NCBI GenBank assembly: GCA_017608235.1
Contig: JAFCGI010000010.1
Span: 1-39,649, forward strand
Direction of reading: 5' to 3'
DNA from: Candidatus Pacearchaeota archaeon
GTDB taxonomy: Archaea > Nanobdellota > Nanobdellia > UBA10117 > JAFCGI01
Length of the DNA: 39,649 nucleotides
A program made the position numbers and the translations under genes. The notes under the pieces are model-generated. The model was not told the DNA's origin, ran no database searches, and worked only from the letters and a program-made list of their open reading frames with translations. Numbering within the stretch: the stretch's first letter is position 1; each line of letters starts with the position of its first letter. Positions 11,067 through 19,914 of this stretch are shown one piece after another.

Positions 11067-11858
11067 TTAATGTTTAAACCTATTTCCCTTAGAACGATTT
11101 AGTTCTTTTTCTAATGGTTGTAAGTTTTTTAATGCCCAACACTCTTGGAATTTTGGATCTTCGGCAGTAGTATATTTAAACCATGATTTAGGTATTTTAT
11201 GATCTATTTCCCAATAACTTCCATAATTATCCCATGTCATATTTTCATCAAAAAGATTCTCTAAATGTTTTACTAAATCCTCTATCGTATATTTAACTAA
11301 TTCTTCCCAACTTCTTCTCGCTTTTCTTCCTTTTAATACGACCCTAATTACTTTTGCTATATTATTATCTAATTTTCCTCTTGGTGTTGAAAGTCTTTTC
11401 CGTGCACCTTTTCTACAATACTCTCTAACTTTTTCTATGTTATCTTTTCTCCACTTTCTATTAGTTTCTCTAACTCTTTCTGGATGTCTTTTGCGAAATG
11501 TCTTTTGTCTTTTTAAGAGAGATTTTTTATATCTTTCAGAATATATCTTTTTATATCTTTTTCTATATTCTTTCATTCTTTCTATATTGTTTTCCCGCCA
11601 TTTTTTACCTTGTGCTTTTATTCTTTCCTTATTCTCTTGACGATATTTTTTATCATATTCCTTTATCTTTTCTTTATTATTCTGACGATATTCTTTACTC
11701 CATTTTATCCTTCTTTTTTTATTATTCTCCAACCATTTCTTATGAGTTTTTTCTACTCTTGTTTGGTTGTTCTTCTGCCATTTTTTTGAAGCATCACGAC
11801 ATTTTCTACGATTATTCTGATAGTATTTTTGTTGTCTTTTATATTTTTTATCCCACAT
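11067..11858 (-). CDS. HNH endonuclease with long basic repeat region
   Basis: The first 165 residues are a tandem array of roughly 13-16 residue units of the type Y-R-x-N-N-K-E-K-I or similar, extremely rich in Lys, Arg and Asn, probably DNA-binding helices. The C-terminal 100 residues form the nuclease core: WEIDHKIPKSWF with the catalytic His, CWALKNLQPLEK and NRSKGN. This architecture is common in free-standing phage HNH enzymes of homing type. A promoter-like pair (11865-11893) predicts a start at the ATG itself. It sits inside the lysis region, interrupting otherwise compact late genes. Confidence 0.85.
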   Translation of the reverse strand: MWDKKYKRQQKYYQNNRRKCRDASKKWQKNNQTRVEKTHKKWLENNKKRRIKWSKEYRQNNKEKIKEYDKKYRQENKERIKAQGKKWRENNIERMKEYRKRYKKIYSERYKKSLLKRQKTFRKRHPERVRETNRKWRKDNIEKVREYCRKGARKRLSTPRGKLDNNIAKVIRVVLKGRKARRSWEELVKYTIEDLVKHLENLFDENMTWDNYGSYWEIDHKIPKSWFKYTTAEDPKFQECWALKNLQPLEKELNRSKGNRFKH

Positions 11859-11864
11859 AATCTT

Positions 11865-11893
11865 ATAATACTACCTTTTGTAACGAAAAACAA
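11865..11893 (-). promoter_or_regulatory. Possible promoter for the HNH gene, predicting a leaderless message
   Basis: TTGTTT (11893-11888, weak -35) and TATTAT (11870-11865, -10 with five of six consensus bases) are 17 bases apart on the minus strand. The expected start, about seven bases after the -10, coincides with the ATG at 11858. The weak -35 makes this tentative. Confidence 0.4.
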
Positions 11894-11937
11894 GTTATTA
11901 CGTTATCATTATAAAGAATAAAGTTTTTAACTTTTCG

Positions 11938-11967
11938 CCCATTTCCGAATAAAGGAATGGGTTTTTT
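11938..11967 (+). terminator. Terminator-like hairpin facing the plus strand
   Basis: CCCATT(T)CC (11938-11946) pairs with GGAATGGG (11954-11961), with one bulged base, and is followed on the plus strand by TTTTTT. On the minus strand no U-tract follows. No plus-strand gene ends here, so it may block antisense transcription or, as RNA on the minus strand, act as another inter-gene stem-loop after the 11966 stop. Confidence 0.5.
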
Positions 11968-12190
11968 AATTCTTGGTTAATCCGTCTTTGTTAAATTCTT
12001 CGTCACATATTTCCAAATGTATTTTTCTGACTCTGTTTTTCGGAGTTTTAATATTGAATACCTCTACTAAAGATTCATAGTCCATCAAACATTTCCCTTC
12101 TACTAATCTCAAGTCTGTGTGATATCCTAACTCGTCTCGTGGCTTTAAATACACCGTTATTGGTTTCCAAATATCTTTGTTGTTTATCAT
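11966..12190 (-). CDS. Hypothetical protein (74 aa)
   Basis: The protein has a beta-rich N-terminal half (PITVYLKPRDELGY), a DLRLVEGKCLMDYESLVEVF core and a C-terminal VRKIHLEICDEEF stretch. I have an impression of similar small soluble proteins next to lysis genes in environmental phages, but no function is known to me. It follows the XhlA-like gene by one base, so the two are co-translated. The leader is AT-only. Confidence 0.6.
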   Translation of the reverse strand: MINNKDIWKPITVYLKPRDELGYHTDLRLVEGKCLMDYESLVEVFNIKTPKNRVRKIHLEICDEEFNKDGLTKN

Positions 12191-12191
12191 A

Positions 12192-12437
12192 TTATTTTAT
12201 TACTAATCCTAAAAGAGAATATAAAATTGCTGTGCCGACTATTCCAGCAGTTCCCCATACAATTTTTTCTATTGTTTTAGAGGCATATCTCTTTTCTGAC
12301 TTCTCAAAAATTTCTTCTACTAACTTTTGATTAGCCAACTTCATACCCTCTATCGTTGGCATTTTCTCTAATGCTTCTTTAATATAATGAATATCTTGTT
12401 TCATTGCTATTATTTTTTCGTTAATTGTTTGTTTCAT
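12192..12437 (-). CDS. XhlA-like protein: coiled coil plus C-terminal membrane helix
   Basis: The first 50 residues are amphipathic and helical with heptad-like spacing. Residues about 58-79 form one hydrophobic helix near the C-terminus. This layout and the 81-residue length match hemolysin XhlA-type proteins, which sit in the membrane with endolysin and holin and help lysis. The position upstream of the amidase and holin agrees. It could instead be a Gram-positive-type accessory holin. A divergent promoter-like sequence on the plus strand lies just upstream. Confidence 0.6.
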   Translation of the reverse strand: MKQTINEKIIAMKQDIHYIKEALEKMPTIEGMKLANQKLVEEIFEKSEKRYASKTIEKIVWGTAGIVGTAILYSLLGLVIK

Positions 12438-12452
12438 ACGACTTTATTTTAC

Positions 12453-12481
12453 TTGACAATGTTTTTTATTTAGTTTATTTT
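12453..12481 (+). promoter_or_regulatory. Plus-strand sigma70-like promoter
   Basis: A perfect -35 TTGACA (12453-12458) is followed after exactly 17 bases by TATTTT (12476-12481, four of six). It is placed so that transcription would begin at about 12488, the A of the ATG of the only convincing plus-strand gene. That would make a leaderless message. Confidence 0.55.
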
Positions 12482-12487
12482 TAGTTA

Positions 12488-12661
12488 ATGAATAAAGAAA
12501 TTAAAAATGTTTTAGTTATTATCTTCTTTTGTTATCTCGCAATTTCTTTGTTAAATGGTGTTCGAATGACATGGATAGAACGAAGATGGATTTGTGAAGA
12601 TTTTAATAACGCAGAATCAACGACTTTTTCAGAATGGATTACCAATTCAGGAACAGATTAA
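12488..12661 (+). CDS. Lone plus-strand small membrane protein (57 aa)
   Basis: The frame fills the gap between the XhlA-like gene and the 1,556-residue gene and ends four bases into the latter's stop region. The product has a short charged N-terminus, one hydrophobic helix (about residues 8-22) and a polar outer part with one Cys and several Trp, consistent with a signal-anchored peptide. It is the only likely gene on this strand and has its own consensus-like promoter. It could be a moron-type gene expressed independently, such as an exclusion or lysis-control protein. No family is recognised. Confidence 0.5.
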   Translation: MNKEIKNVLVIIFFCYLAISLLNGVRMTWIERRWICEDFNNAESTTFSEWITNSGTD

Positions 12662-15600
12662 TATCTTTCCTTTAATCTAACTTTTCTCATTAATACATTT
12701 TGTTGATGTGTCTTACTCCATTGATTTTTAACAGGATGTTCTTGCCAGTAATACTTAAGATGTTTTTCTAACTCTTCTGGAGTTACCTCAAAATTCTTGA
12801 GGTATTTTTTTATTCCCTCAATCTCTTTTTCCTTTTCTGCTGGAGTCAAAGTTGTCATTGGACCAGTCAACTGATAAACCTTATTACTTAATAACTTATC
12901 TATATCAATTAGTAATTTAGATTCCCATTCATCTCTCATAGATTGGGGAACTAATTTAGCACCTAATATATCATTTACTGTTTTGTTGTAATTCTCAATT
13001 GCTTTTTTGGGATCTTTAATACTTCCTAAATAGTAATACAATTGTTCTTGCTGATCCCTTAAAGAGAATAATCGATTAGTTATTACTTGTTGTCGTTTAT
13101 CTGCCTCTGTCTTTGTCGACCTAATCCCTAACATTGCTGCTATACTTGCGAATACAGCATCTACATCCTTCTCTCTTAATTGTTTATATACACTAACTGA
13201 AATTGGTTCTAATCTTTTAACTTCATGAGTAGCAAGTTTCTGCACCTTTAATAAGAATGGATCAGTGATCTCAAATACTTTGTCCTCTTTCCAATCGTAA
13301 ATGGCTTGTCCTTGAAGCATCTGGCCAAAGTCAACCAACATACCAAATGTAGATGCTTTCATTCCACCAACCCTTTTAATGCTTTCAGTAACTGCTATAT
13401 CTGGTCTTCCTCGTAAAACATTAAAATAGATATTCCAATAATCCTTATCATAAGTCATTAAATCTATCATAATTTTTCTACCTTTATCATCTTTTTTGCC
13501 AGTATCAATTTTAAACAAATCTCTAATATCTTCTAATTTTTCTGGTTTGTCTGGTGATTTACCTGTTAGTATAAGTGTCCCAACTGTGGCCATTATTCCT
13601 GTAAGAAGAAGTGAATTGACTACATTAAATCTTGATCTACCAGCTCCATAGGTTCCCTTAACTCCCCATTGAGAAAATCCTTTTAGAATAGTTCTATAAT
13701 TACCTTCGGCATAACCCGGAGCCATAAACACAAACCTCAATAAAGTAGTAGCTGTAGCTCCTCTACCAAATAATCTTTCATTCATCATACCATAAAAGTT
13801 TTGACCTTCCTTTATAATCTCTATTTTTTCTAAATCAGTTAGCATTCTGCCTAACTTGTTTTCTTTAGCAGATACAAAATCTAAATACTTAGTATATTTG
13901 ACTTTTGGAATATAATTATTAAACATCCAATTAACAAATCCAAGAGGGATTTTAGTAGGTATGATACCAAACTTTGTAAATGCTCCTAAATAATTTCCTC
14001 TATAAACTTTATCCATAGCATCAGATAAAGCTCTTTTGGCTTGAAACTCAATACTATATTTATGACTACCACCAAGTTCTACATATTCTTTAAATTCTTT
14101 TGTTTGAAAAATAGGATCATTAGTTTTAAATCCAAATGTTGCTCCCCTAACTGCTGTTTTTTTATAAGCAAATCCCAACCAGCCACTATCTGCTAACGAT
14201 TGCTTAGCAATAACAAGAGCATGAAAACCACTACCAACAAACTTAATAGTTCTCAAAAAGTTATTTACTTTTCTCAAGGCGTTTAATATTGGTATTCTTG
14301 ATATTTGATTAGTTTTAATTAGGTTGTTAATAAGTCGAGCCAAGTTTGGTTCAACTCTTAATTCTTTGAAAACAGGATCATTTATCTTGTCCCATGTTGC
14401 CGGAGCAGGAGTTATTTGGTCTATATATATTCCTTTTCCAGTTCGTAATAGTTCTTCTCGCATCCAAACCATGCCTTCTAATTTGGCAATAGCTCTGAAC
14501 TCTGCTCTCAAATTAGCAACTGGGTTTTTATGTTTAAGTTTTAATCCATAATCAGCAGCATCAGCAACTGTAGGAATGTTTTTTGTTTTAATAAATCTTT
14601 CCGTACTTCTCCAATAATCTAAAAACTTATCAACCATTTGAGCATTCTCATACATTCCATAAAAGTAATCTTCAACTTTATGTATATCCTTACCAGCAAC
14701 TTTCTGTAAAAACTTATAGTTAAAATCGGCTATTTCCTGAATAACCTTTTGTTGAATGGGTAATTTTAATTCTTTGGGCAATGACTTAATAGCATCTGCT
14801 TGAATACGCAACGCATTAGCTGAGGCAGGATTTCCTCTTGATAACATTAAGTTTTCTAAATCTGCATCTGAAAAATTGTTGTTATACCATTTTTCAAGTT
14901 CGCTGATATTGGTATCAAGCGTTGTTAATCTCTTTTGATCAAACTCTACTAATCTGGCTTCCGGGTGATGAATACCTCTAATAACTGCTGAATAAGGTTT
15001 TCCAGATACTAATTTAGCAGGTTCAATTATCCTCATTATTATTTCAGGAATATACCTTCCTATTTTCCATAGATATTTTCCAGCTTCCATTGCTTTATTA
15101 AGAGTAGGTCTTAATTCTTCTACAATAAACTTATCAACTCCGGGATCAGGTAGTCCAGCATATAGTTTAACTTCTTTCTTTATAGGTGGTTTTTCTATTT
15201 CTGGTAATGGTTTAACTTCTTTTACTGGTAATCCCTCAATAAAGTCATCTAATTGTTTTATTATTCCACCACTAATTCTATCGTATCCATAAACCATCTC
15301 TCCTGTTTCTAAATCCCGAACACTTTGAGTAGCAAGAAATTCTTGAGTATCTTTTGGAAGTTCTTTAATATATTTATCAGCTATACGAGCTAATTTTCTG
15401 CCCATATCCTCTCTTTGAATAATATCACCAACCTTGCCTTCTTTTAGTTTTTTGTTATACAAGTCTTCTATATCACTTAATGCTTTTTTTGCCTCTTGTG
15501 CTGCTGGTTCTAATTCTTTGGGGATAGCTTCTTTTATACCTAATTCAGTCTCAAAATACTTCGCCATCTCTTTTATTTTTTGTTCTGTTGTTGCAGTTTG

Positions 15601-17328
15601 TTCTTTTAAATACATTGCTTTATCTGCAATATCCTCTAAAACAACCTGATTAATATTTGGAAAAGTCTTTTTAATATTTTTAATAAATTGTATTGAAGTT
15701 ATATCATTCTCTACATATTTTTTAGAGAACCTCTTAGCGATTGTAATTTGTTCTGGTGTGATAGCTCGTTTTTCGGGTATAAGTTGTTTAGAGATAGGTT
15801 TCTGTTCAGATGGAGTGATTTTAGGAGTGGGTTTAATAATAGGTTTAACTACTTCTTTCTTAAAAAGTCCTTCAAACATCTTAGGTTTAATTATTGGAAT
15901 TTCTGGTTTGATATCTTTCTTTTCTATTTTTTGCAGTACAGTGGCAGATATTCCACCTATTCCTCCAAAAGCACCGATCCCCAATGTTTCAGTTAGCAAT
16001 CTTTCTAATCCTTCGGGAGTATTAATTCCATGATATTCTCTTTCTTCTATTGGTGCTTGAAATGTCTCTGCAAGTTCTTCTTCAAATACTTCTCCGATAA
16101 TACCATTCCAACCAACCTGTCTGGCCAATCTTTCTAATCCAGCAGGTGCTTTAGTTAATCCTATTTTTGTAATCCATTTGCCAAATGTTGCCTTGCCTAA
16201 TAAAGACATAGGATTTTCTACAAACACACCAGCATATTCTGTAATATAATCTACTGCTGTTGTTCCTATGGCCATTTTTAATGCTTTTTCAAAAGAAACC
16301 TTTTCTTCTAACTGGCCATACATTTTTGTATAAATAGGAGATGTTAGTTTTTCATAATTTGGTATCAAATATTCTGCTGTCCTCTCAGATATTTCAATCG
16401 GATTTGAAAATCCATGAGCCACTATTCCGATTGATTTTCCCAGCGCATCACTAACAGATATTTTAGCAGGAAGTTGCCAAGTTTTTTGAACAACCTTAGG
16501 AAGAGAAATCATGGCTTTTTCCCCTATTAATTTTGTTATTCCCTTCGTAGCAATTTTTGATACTGGTTCTGCTACTAATGATTTTAATGCTCCCCATTCT
16601 GCTATATAAGTAGGCATACTTGCAATAATTGATCCTACTCCATATCCAACACTTCCCTTTACTGGTAAATTCTTTGCTTGATATTTTTCAATTAAACTTT
16701 TATCAAAATCTGTCCATTCTTTCTCTGGTTTTTTTGATAGTTCGATTGCATAAATTGCTTCACCAAGATTACCTGCTGATCCCAAAAATGGAACAAGTTT
16801 TTCAGGTTCTTTAATTGTGTCCTGAAACCCCCTTTTAACTTCTAATAAAAATTGGGGATCAGTATCTATTTGATCTAAAAATGTTTTATATTTATCTCTT
16901 GCTATTTCTAAGTTTCTTGTCTCTTGAGCTTTTTCTGCTTGAGCAGGAGTTCTCATAGCAAGAGCAGATATTCCAAATGGTTTGAAAGAAGGAATTTTTT
17001 CTTCTTCCTCTTTAGACAATCTTACTTTTTCTTCTAACTCTGATATTTCTGTTCCAACCATTTCTTTCATTTTTGTTTTTGCTCTCACATTCATCATTTC
17101 TTCTTCTACTATAGTGTGCTGTCGTGGAGAAAACCCTGCTTCTTTCAACTTTTCCATAGCAGGTGTCATTTCTACTCCCTCCCATGTAGGTTGAGTAAAA
17201 ACATCACTCCACTTTTTTTGTGTAGGTTCTAATTCTTTTACTGGTTTTTTTTCAAAAATACCTTCAAACATTCCTTTTTTCTGTTCCTTTGCACTTGGAA
17301 CTTTTGTATCAAATAGGTTTTTAAACAT
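12658..17328 (-). CDS. Giant ejection/internal virion-type protein (1,556 aa)
   Basis: The largest gene sits at the end of the tail genes, where podoviruses encode ejection or internal virion proteins that enter the host with the DNA. The N-terminus is charged and carries a repeated short motif, FEGIF-EKKP and later MFEGLFKKE. Hydrophobic stretches (about 230-275 and 440-465) and a long helical C-terminal half with further hydrophobic patches (about 1000-1250) follow. The C-terminal part resembles the large polyvalent proteins of podoviruses, with an LPD38-like feel, from memory. No transglycosylase or kinase motif stands out. It starts three bases after the 408-residue gene. Confidence 0.6.
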   Translation of the reverse strand: MFKNLFDTKVPSAKEQKKGMFEGIFEKKPVKELEPTQKKWSDVFTQPTWEGVEMTPAMEKLKEAGFSPRQHTIVEEEMMNVRAKTKMKEMVGTEISELEEKVRLSKEEEEKIPSFKPFGISALAMRTPAQAEKAQETRNLEIARDKYKTFLDQIDTDPQFLLEVKRGFQDTIKEPEKLVPFLGSAGNLGEAIYAIELSKKPEKEWTDFDKSLIEKYQAKNLPVKGSVGYGVGSIIASMPTYIAEWGALKSLVAEPVSKIATKGITKLIGEKAMISLPKVVQKTWQLPAKISVSDALGKSIGIVAHGFSNPIEISERTAEYLIPNYEKLTSPIYTKMYGQLEEKVSFEKALKMAIGTTAVDYITEYAGVFVENPMSLLGKATFGKWITKIGLTKAPAGLERLARQVGWNGIIGEVFEEELAETFQAPIEEREYHGINTPEGLERLLTETLGIGAFGGIGGISATVLQKIEKKDIKPEIPIIKPKMFEGLFKKEVVKPIIKPTPKITPSEQKPISKQLIPEKRAITPEQITIAKRFSKKYVENDITSIQFIKNIKKTFPNINQVVLEDIADKAMYLKEQTATTEQKIKEMAKYFETELGIKEAIPKELEPAAQEAKKALSDIEDLYNKKLKEGKVGDIIQREDMGRKLARIADKYIKELPKDTQEFLATQSVRDLETGEMVYGYDRISGGIIKQLDDFIEGLPVKEVKPLPEIEKPPIKKEVKLYAGLPDPGVDKFIVEELRPTLNKAMEAGKYLWKIGRYIPEIIMRIIEPAKLVSGKPYSAVIRGIHHPEARLVEFDQKRLTTLDTNISELEKWYNNNFSDADLENLMLSRGNPASANALRIQADAIKSLPKELKLPIQQKVIQEIADFNYKFLQKVAGKDIHKVEDYFYGMYENAQMVDKFLDYWRSTERFIKTKNIPTVADAADYGLKLKHKNPVANLRAEFRAIAKLEGMVWMREELLRTGKGIYIDQITPAPATWDKINDPVFKELRVEPNLARLINNLIKTNQISRIPILNALRKVNNFLRTIKFVGSGFHALVIAKQSLADSGWLGFAYKKTAVRGATFGFKTNDPIFQTKEFKEYVELGGSHKYSIEFQAKRALSDAMDKVYRGNYLGAFTKFGIIPTKIPLGFVNWMFNNYIPKVKYTKYLDFVSAKENKLGRMLTDLEKIEIIKEGQNFYGMMNERLFGRGATATTLLRFVFMAPGYAEGNYRTILKGFSQWGVKGTYGAGRSRFNVVNSLLLTGIMATVGTLILTGKSPDKPEKLEDIRDLFKIDTGKKDDKGRKIMIDLMTYDKDYWNIYFNVLRGRPDIAVTESIKRVGGMKASTFGMLVDFGQMLQGQAIYDWKEDKVFEITDPFLLKVQKLATHEVKRLEPISVSVYKQLREKDVDAVFASIAAMLGIRSTKTEADKRQQVITNRLFSLRDQQEQLYYYLGSIKDPKKAIENYNKTVNDILGAKLVPQSMRDEWESKLLIDIDKLLSNKVYQLTGPMTTLTPAEKEKEIEGIKKYLKNFEVTPEELEKHLKYYWQEHPVKNQWSKTHQQNVLMRKVRLKERY

Positions 17329-17330
17329 AA

Positions 17331-18557
17331 TTAAATACCTTCAAGTCCATAATCTTGAGGATGTGTTGGGTTTACAAACATCTCAAAGTATTCATCAAAT
17401 TTTCTTCTACTCAATCCTTGTTGATGCCAAGCTTCTTTAGCTTTTTTATAATCATTAGGAGAAATATATCCATCAGTTCCTCTGATAGACATTATTTGTG
17501 TTTTCATATCTGCTTTAGCTATTTTTAATTGTTCTGCTTCTGTAGTTATTTTTTCACCTTTTGCAAATCTTCCCTCATCTCCCACTACCTGCATTTCTCC
17601 TTCATCAGTATAAAACAAAGCTGTTCCATTTGGAGCTATCATAAACTTCCAATCTTTAGGTTCAGATGGCATTTCAAAATCTACATCATAAGATTCTTGA
17701 GTCAATTTTCCTGTTTTAGGATCTACTCCATAAGCCAATATTTTCATTCCTGTTGGAGTAGTTATTGATTGATAGTTCCATTTAACCTGACTTTCCTCAG
17801 ATAAGCTATTATTATAAACTGCATCAAATTGAAGTTCTGACCAATCTGTTTCTTCTAAAAACTGATTATAGTATTCTTCATTTGCTTTCAATCGTTCTAA
17901 AGAAACTCCTGATTTTGCTAATTCTTTTATGTCTTCCCTCGTTTCATCTCTTGTTTCTTTAAGATAACCTAAATATGCTTCTTGTCCAGCTAACGCTTCA
18001 GCTTTCTTTAATTGAATTTCCTTATCTGCCCTTTCATCTGCCTTAACTAAAATAGATTGTATTTTGACATTTCTTTCCTCTTGTAATAACTGAATATTTT
18101 CTTTGGTAAGTCCTTTTGTTTTTTCCATTTGAGCTTGTCCTATATCAGAAGTTAATATTCCGCCTCTGGCTCCCATTGCTCTTGTTTGTCCCAATCTTTC
18201 TTCTCCTCGCTGTTCTTCTTTTTGAACCATACCAGTAAACATTTTATTTATACTATCTAAATATGATTGGATACTTTCTCTTTTCTGTTCTCTAATTGTT
18301 GCTTCGTCTTCTGATGTTACTGGTTTAAACTGGCTTAAGTATCCTTCAGCTTCTGTTCCATATCTACTGACTCTTGGTTTTATTTCTTCTTTTATTTCTG
18401 GTTCTATTTCTGGTTTTATTTTTGGTTTTATTGTTTCTTGAGCTTTTGGATCATACCATTTTTCACCAACCTTAGTTGGAGCAATGTATCCTTTCTTTTT
18501 CCATTGTGTCATTTCTTTCTCTGATTGGGGATATTTGTCTATATATTTTATTGCCAT
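17331..18557 (-). CDS. Putative internal virion or ejection protein (408 aa)
   Basis: After a short N-terminal domain resembling a tag or HTH-like module (MAIKYIDKYPQSEKEM..GYIAPTKVGEKWYDP) comes a low-complexity linker of alternating Lys/Pro/Glu/Ile units (about residues 42-62). A long helical, Glu/Lys/Gln-rich coiled-coil region (about 80-240) and a mixed C-terminal domain follow. Its position between the adhesin and the giant ejection protein, and three-base spacing to the latter, suggest a partner in the virion core. Function by sequence alone is not recognised. Confidence 0.55.
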   Translation of the reverse strand: MAIKYIDKYPQSEKEMTQWKKKGYIAPTKVGEKWYDPKAQETIKPKIKPEIEPEIKEEIKPRVSRYGTEAEGYLSQFKPVTSEDEATIREQKRESIQSYLDSINKMFTGMVQKEEQRGEERLGQTRAMGARGGILTSDIGQAQMEKTKGLTKENIQLLQEERNVKIQSILVKADERADKEIQLKKAEALAGQEAYLGYLKETRDETREDIKELAKSGVSLERLKANEEYYNQFLEETDWSELQFDAVYNNSLSEESQVKWNYQSITTPTGMKILAYGVDPKTGKLTQESYDVDFEMPSEPKDWKFMIAPNGTALFYTDEGEMQVVGDEGRFAKGEKITTEAEQLKIAKADMKTQIMSIRGTDGYISPNDYKKAKEAWHQQGLSRRKFDEYFEMFVNPTHPQDYGLEGI

Positions 18558-18561
18558 ATGT

Positions 18562-19914
18562 TTAATTTGTTTTATACCAACTTATAATTACTACTCCACC
18601 TGCGCCTGCTCCTCCATCACAATCATTTGATGAACTATCGCATCCACCCCCACCTCCTCCGTAAACACCTCCAGCTTCTCCATTTGCATTACTACGACCT
18701 CCTTTCCCGCCACCTCCAAGAACACTCGATCCACCAGTACCACCTAAAATATCAACTGGTGGTGTTCCTCCTCCACCTTTAATATTTATATCTCCACCAG
18801 ATCCTATTCCTCCTGCTCCCCCATCAGCTCCACTTCCATTACTACCACCAGTAGCTGATAAATAAGATCCAAAATTAGTAGGATTTCCAACAACAACAAC
18901 CACAGTTGATGTTCCACTTAAATCAAGTATTTCTCTTGCATATCCACCTCCTCCTCCTCCTCCAGTAGTTCCGCCAGCAGCAGCTACATTTCCTCCACTC
19001 CCACCTCCTCCAACAACTTCTACTGTAAAATATTTTACTCCCGTCGGTACAGTAAAAGTAGCATTGGCAGTATAAACTTGGTTATATTGTATTATGTCAA
19101 GAGTAGTAGTTCCGCTAAATGTAGTTTCTCCTGTAAAAGTAGCATTTCCACTCCAGCTATAATTTTCAGTTAGATCTAAAAATCCTTGACTTAATTTTCC
19201 ATCAGTTCCTGTTATTGGTACTAAATTAGTAGCTGAACTTGTGGTATTACAAAATAAATTAGGTATTGCTAAATAAGCTGCACTGCTTCCTGTAGCTGTC
19301 CCTGCTATTAATTCAGAAGTAGTTGCTAATTCTACTAAACCCTTTGTAGAAAACAGAGCATCAGCTGTTCCACTAAACGATAAATCATCAGCATATTTTT
19401 TATCTATAATATGCGTATTTTCTGTAAAAGTAGGATGACTTGCATACTCTAATTCATTAGGAAATGTTTCATCTCCATTAATAATTCTGGAGATAATTGC
19501 TAATTGAGGATAATTAGAAACCTTGACAGACGCTCCCCTACGATGAGATTCTTGCAGAGCTGTGACTTCTAAATCACCATCAATAGGATCTATACCTCTA
19601 ATCATTGAACTAATTGCTGTACTCGAAGCAGTTCCACAAACAAATTCTTCTGAAGCTGAACCTTCATCGATAACGAAACAAACATAACCACTTAAGGCAT
19701 CTCCTGATTTATCTGTTCCCGACACAAGCGTCATTGATGTTGCGCTGGAAGTTATTTTACTTGCTAAACTGGTTTCAAATAAAGCAACCGTGACAGGCAC
19801 GACGGCACCTAATGAATCTGATTGAGGTTCTTGATAAAATCCTAAAATTCCTCCTATTGAGATAGCAATAGCCATAATTACTGCTACTGCTTTTTCTATT
19901 ATTGTTGTAAACAT
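18562..19914 (-). CDS. Glycine-rich adhesin-type protein with N-terminal anchor
   Basis: An N-terminal hydrophobic segment (about residues 8-27) is followed by a Ser/Thr-rich beta region with paired cysteines. The C-terminal 170 residues are a glycine-rich domain with many GGGG blocks, ending GGVVIISWY, typical of the glycine-rich tip domains of phage tail fibres and surface proteins. Such domains bind host receptors. A membrane anchor at the start is unusual for a tail fibre. The start overlaps the end of the HNH gene upstream by 16 bases. Confidence 0.7.
   Translation of the reverse strand: MFTTIIEKAVAVIMAIAISIGGILGFYQEPQSDSLGAVVPVTVALFETSLASKITSSATSMTLVSGTDKSGDALSGYVCFVIDEGSASEEFVCGTASSTAISSMIRGIDPIDGDLEVTALQESHRRGASVKVSNYPQLAIISRIINGDETFPNELEYASHPTFTENTHIIDKKYADDLSFSGTADALFSTKGLVELATTSELIAGTATGSSAAYLAIPNLFCNTTSSATNLVPITGTDGKLSQGFLDLTENYSWSGNATFTGETTFSGTTTLDIIQYNQVYTANATFTVPTGVKYFTVEVVGGGGSGGNVAAAGGTTGGGGGGGYAREILDLSGTSTVVVVVGNPTNFGSYLSATGGSNGSGADGGAGGIGSGGDINIKGGGGTPPVDILGGTGGSSVLGGGGKGGRSNANGEAGGVYGGGGGGCDSSSNDCDGGAGAGGVVIISWYKTN

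Noticed and set aside
11498-11860. A plus-strand frame of 120 codons with strongly hydrophobic sequence.
   Set aside because: It mirrors the Lys/Arg/Asn repeats of the HNH gene on the other strand. Hydrophobicity is an artefact of the AAA/AGA codons.
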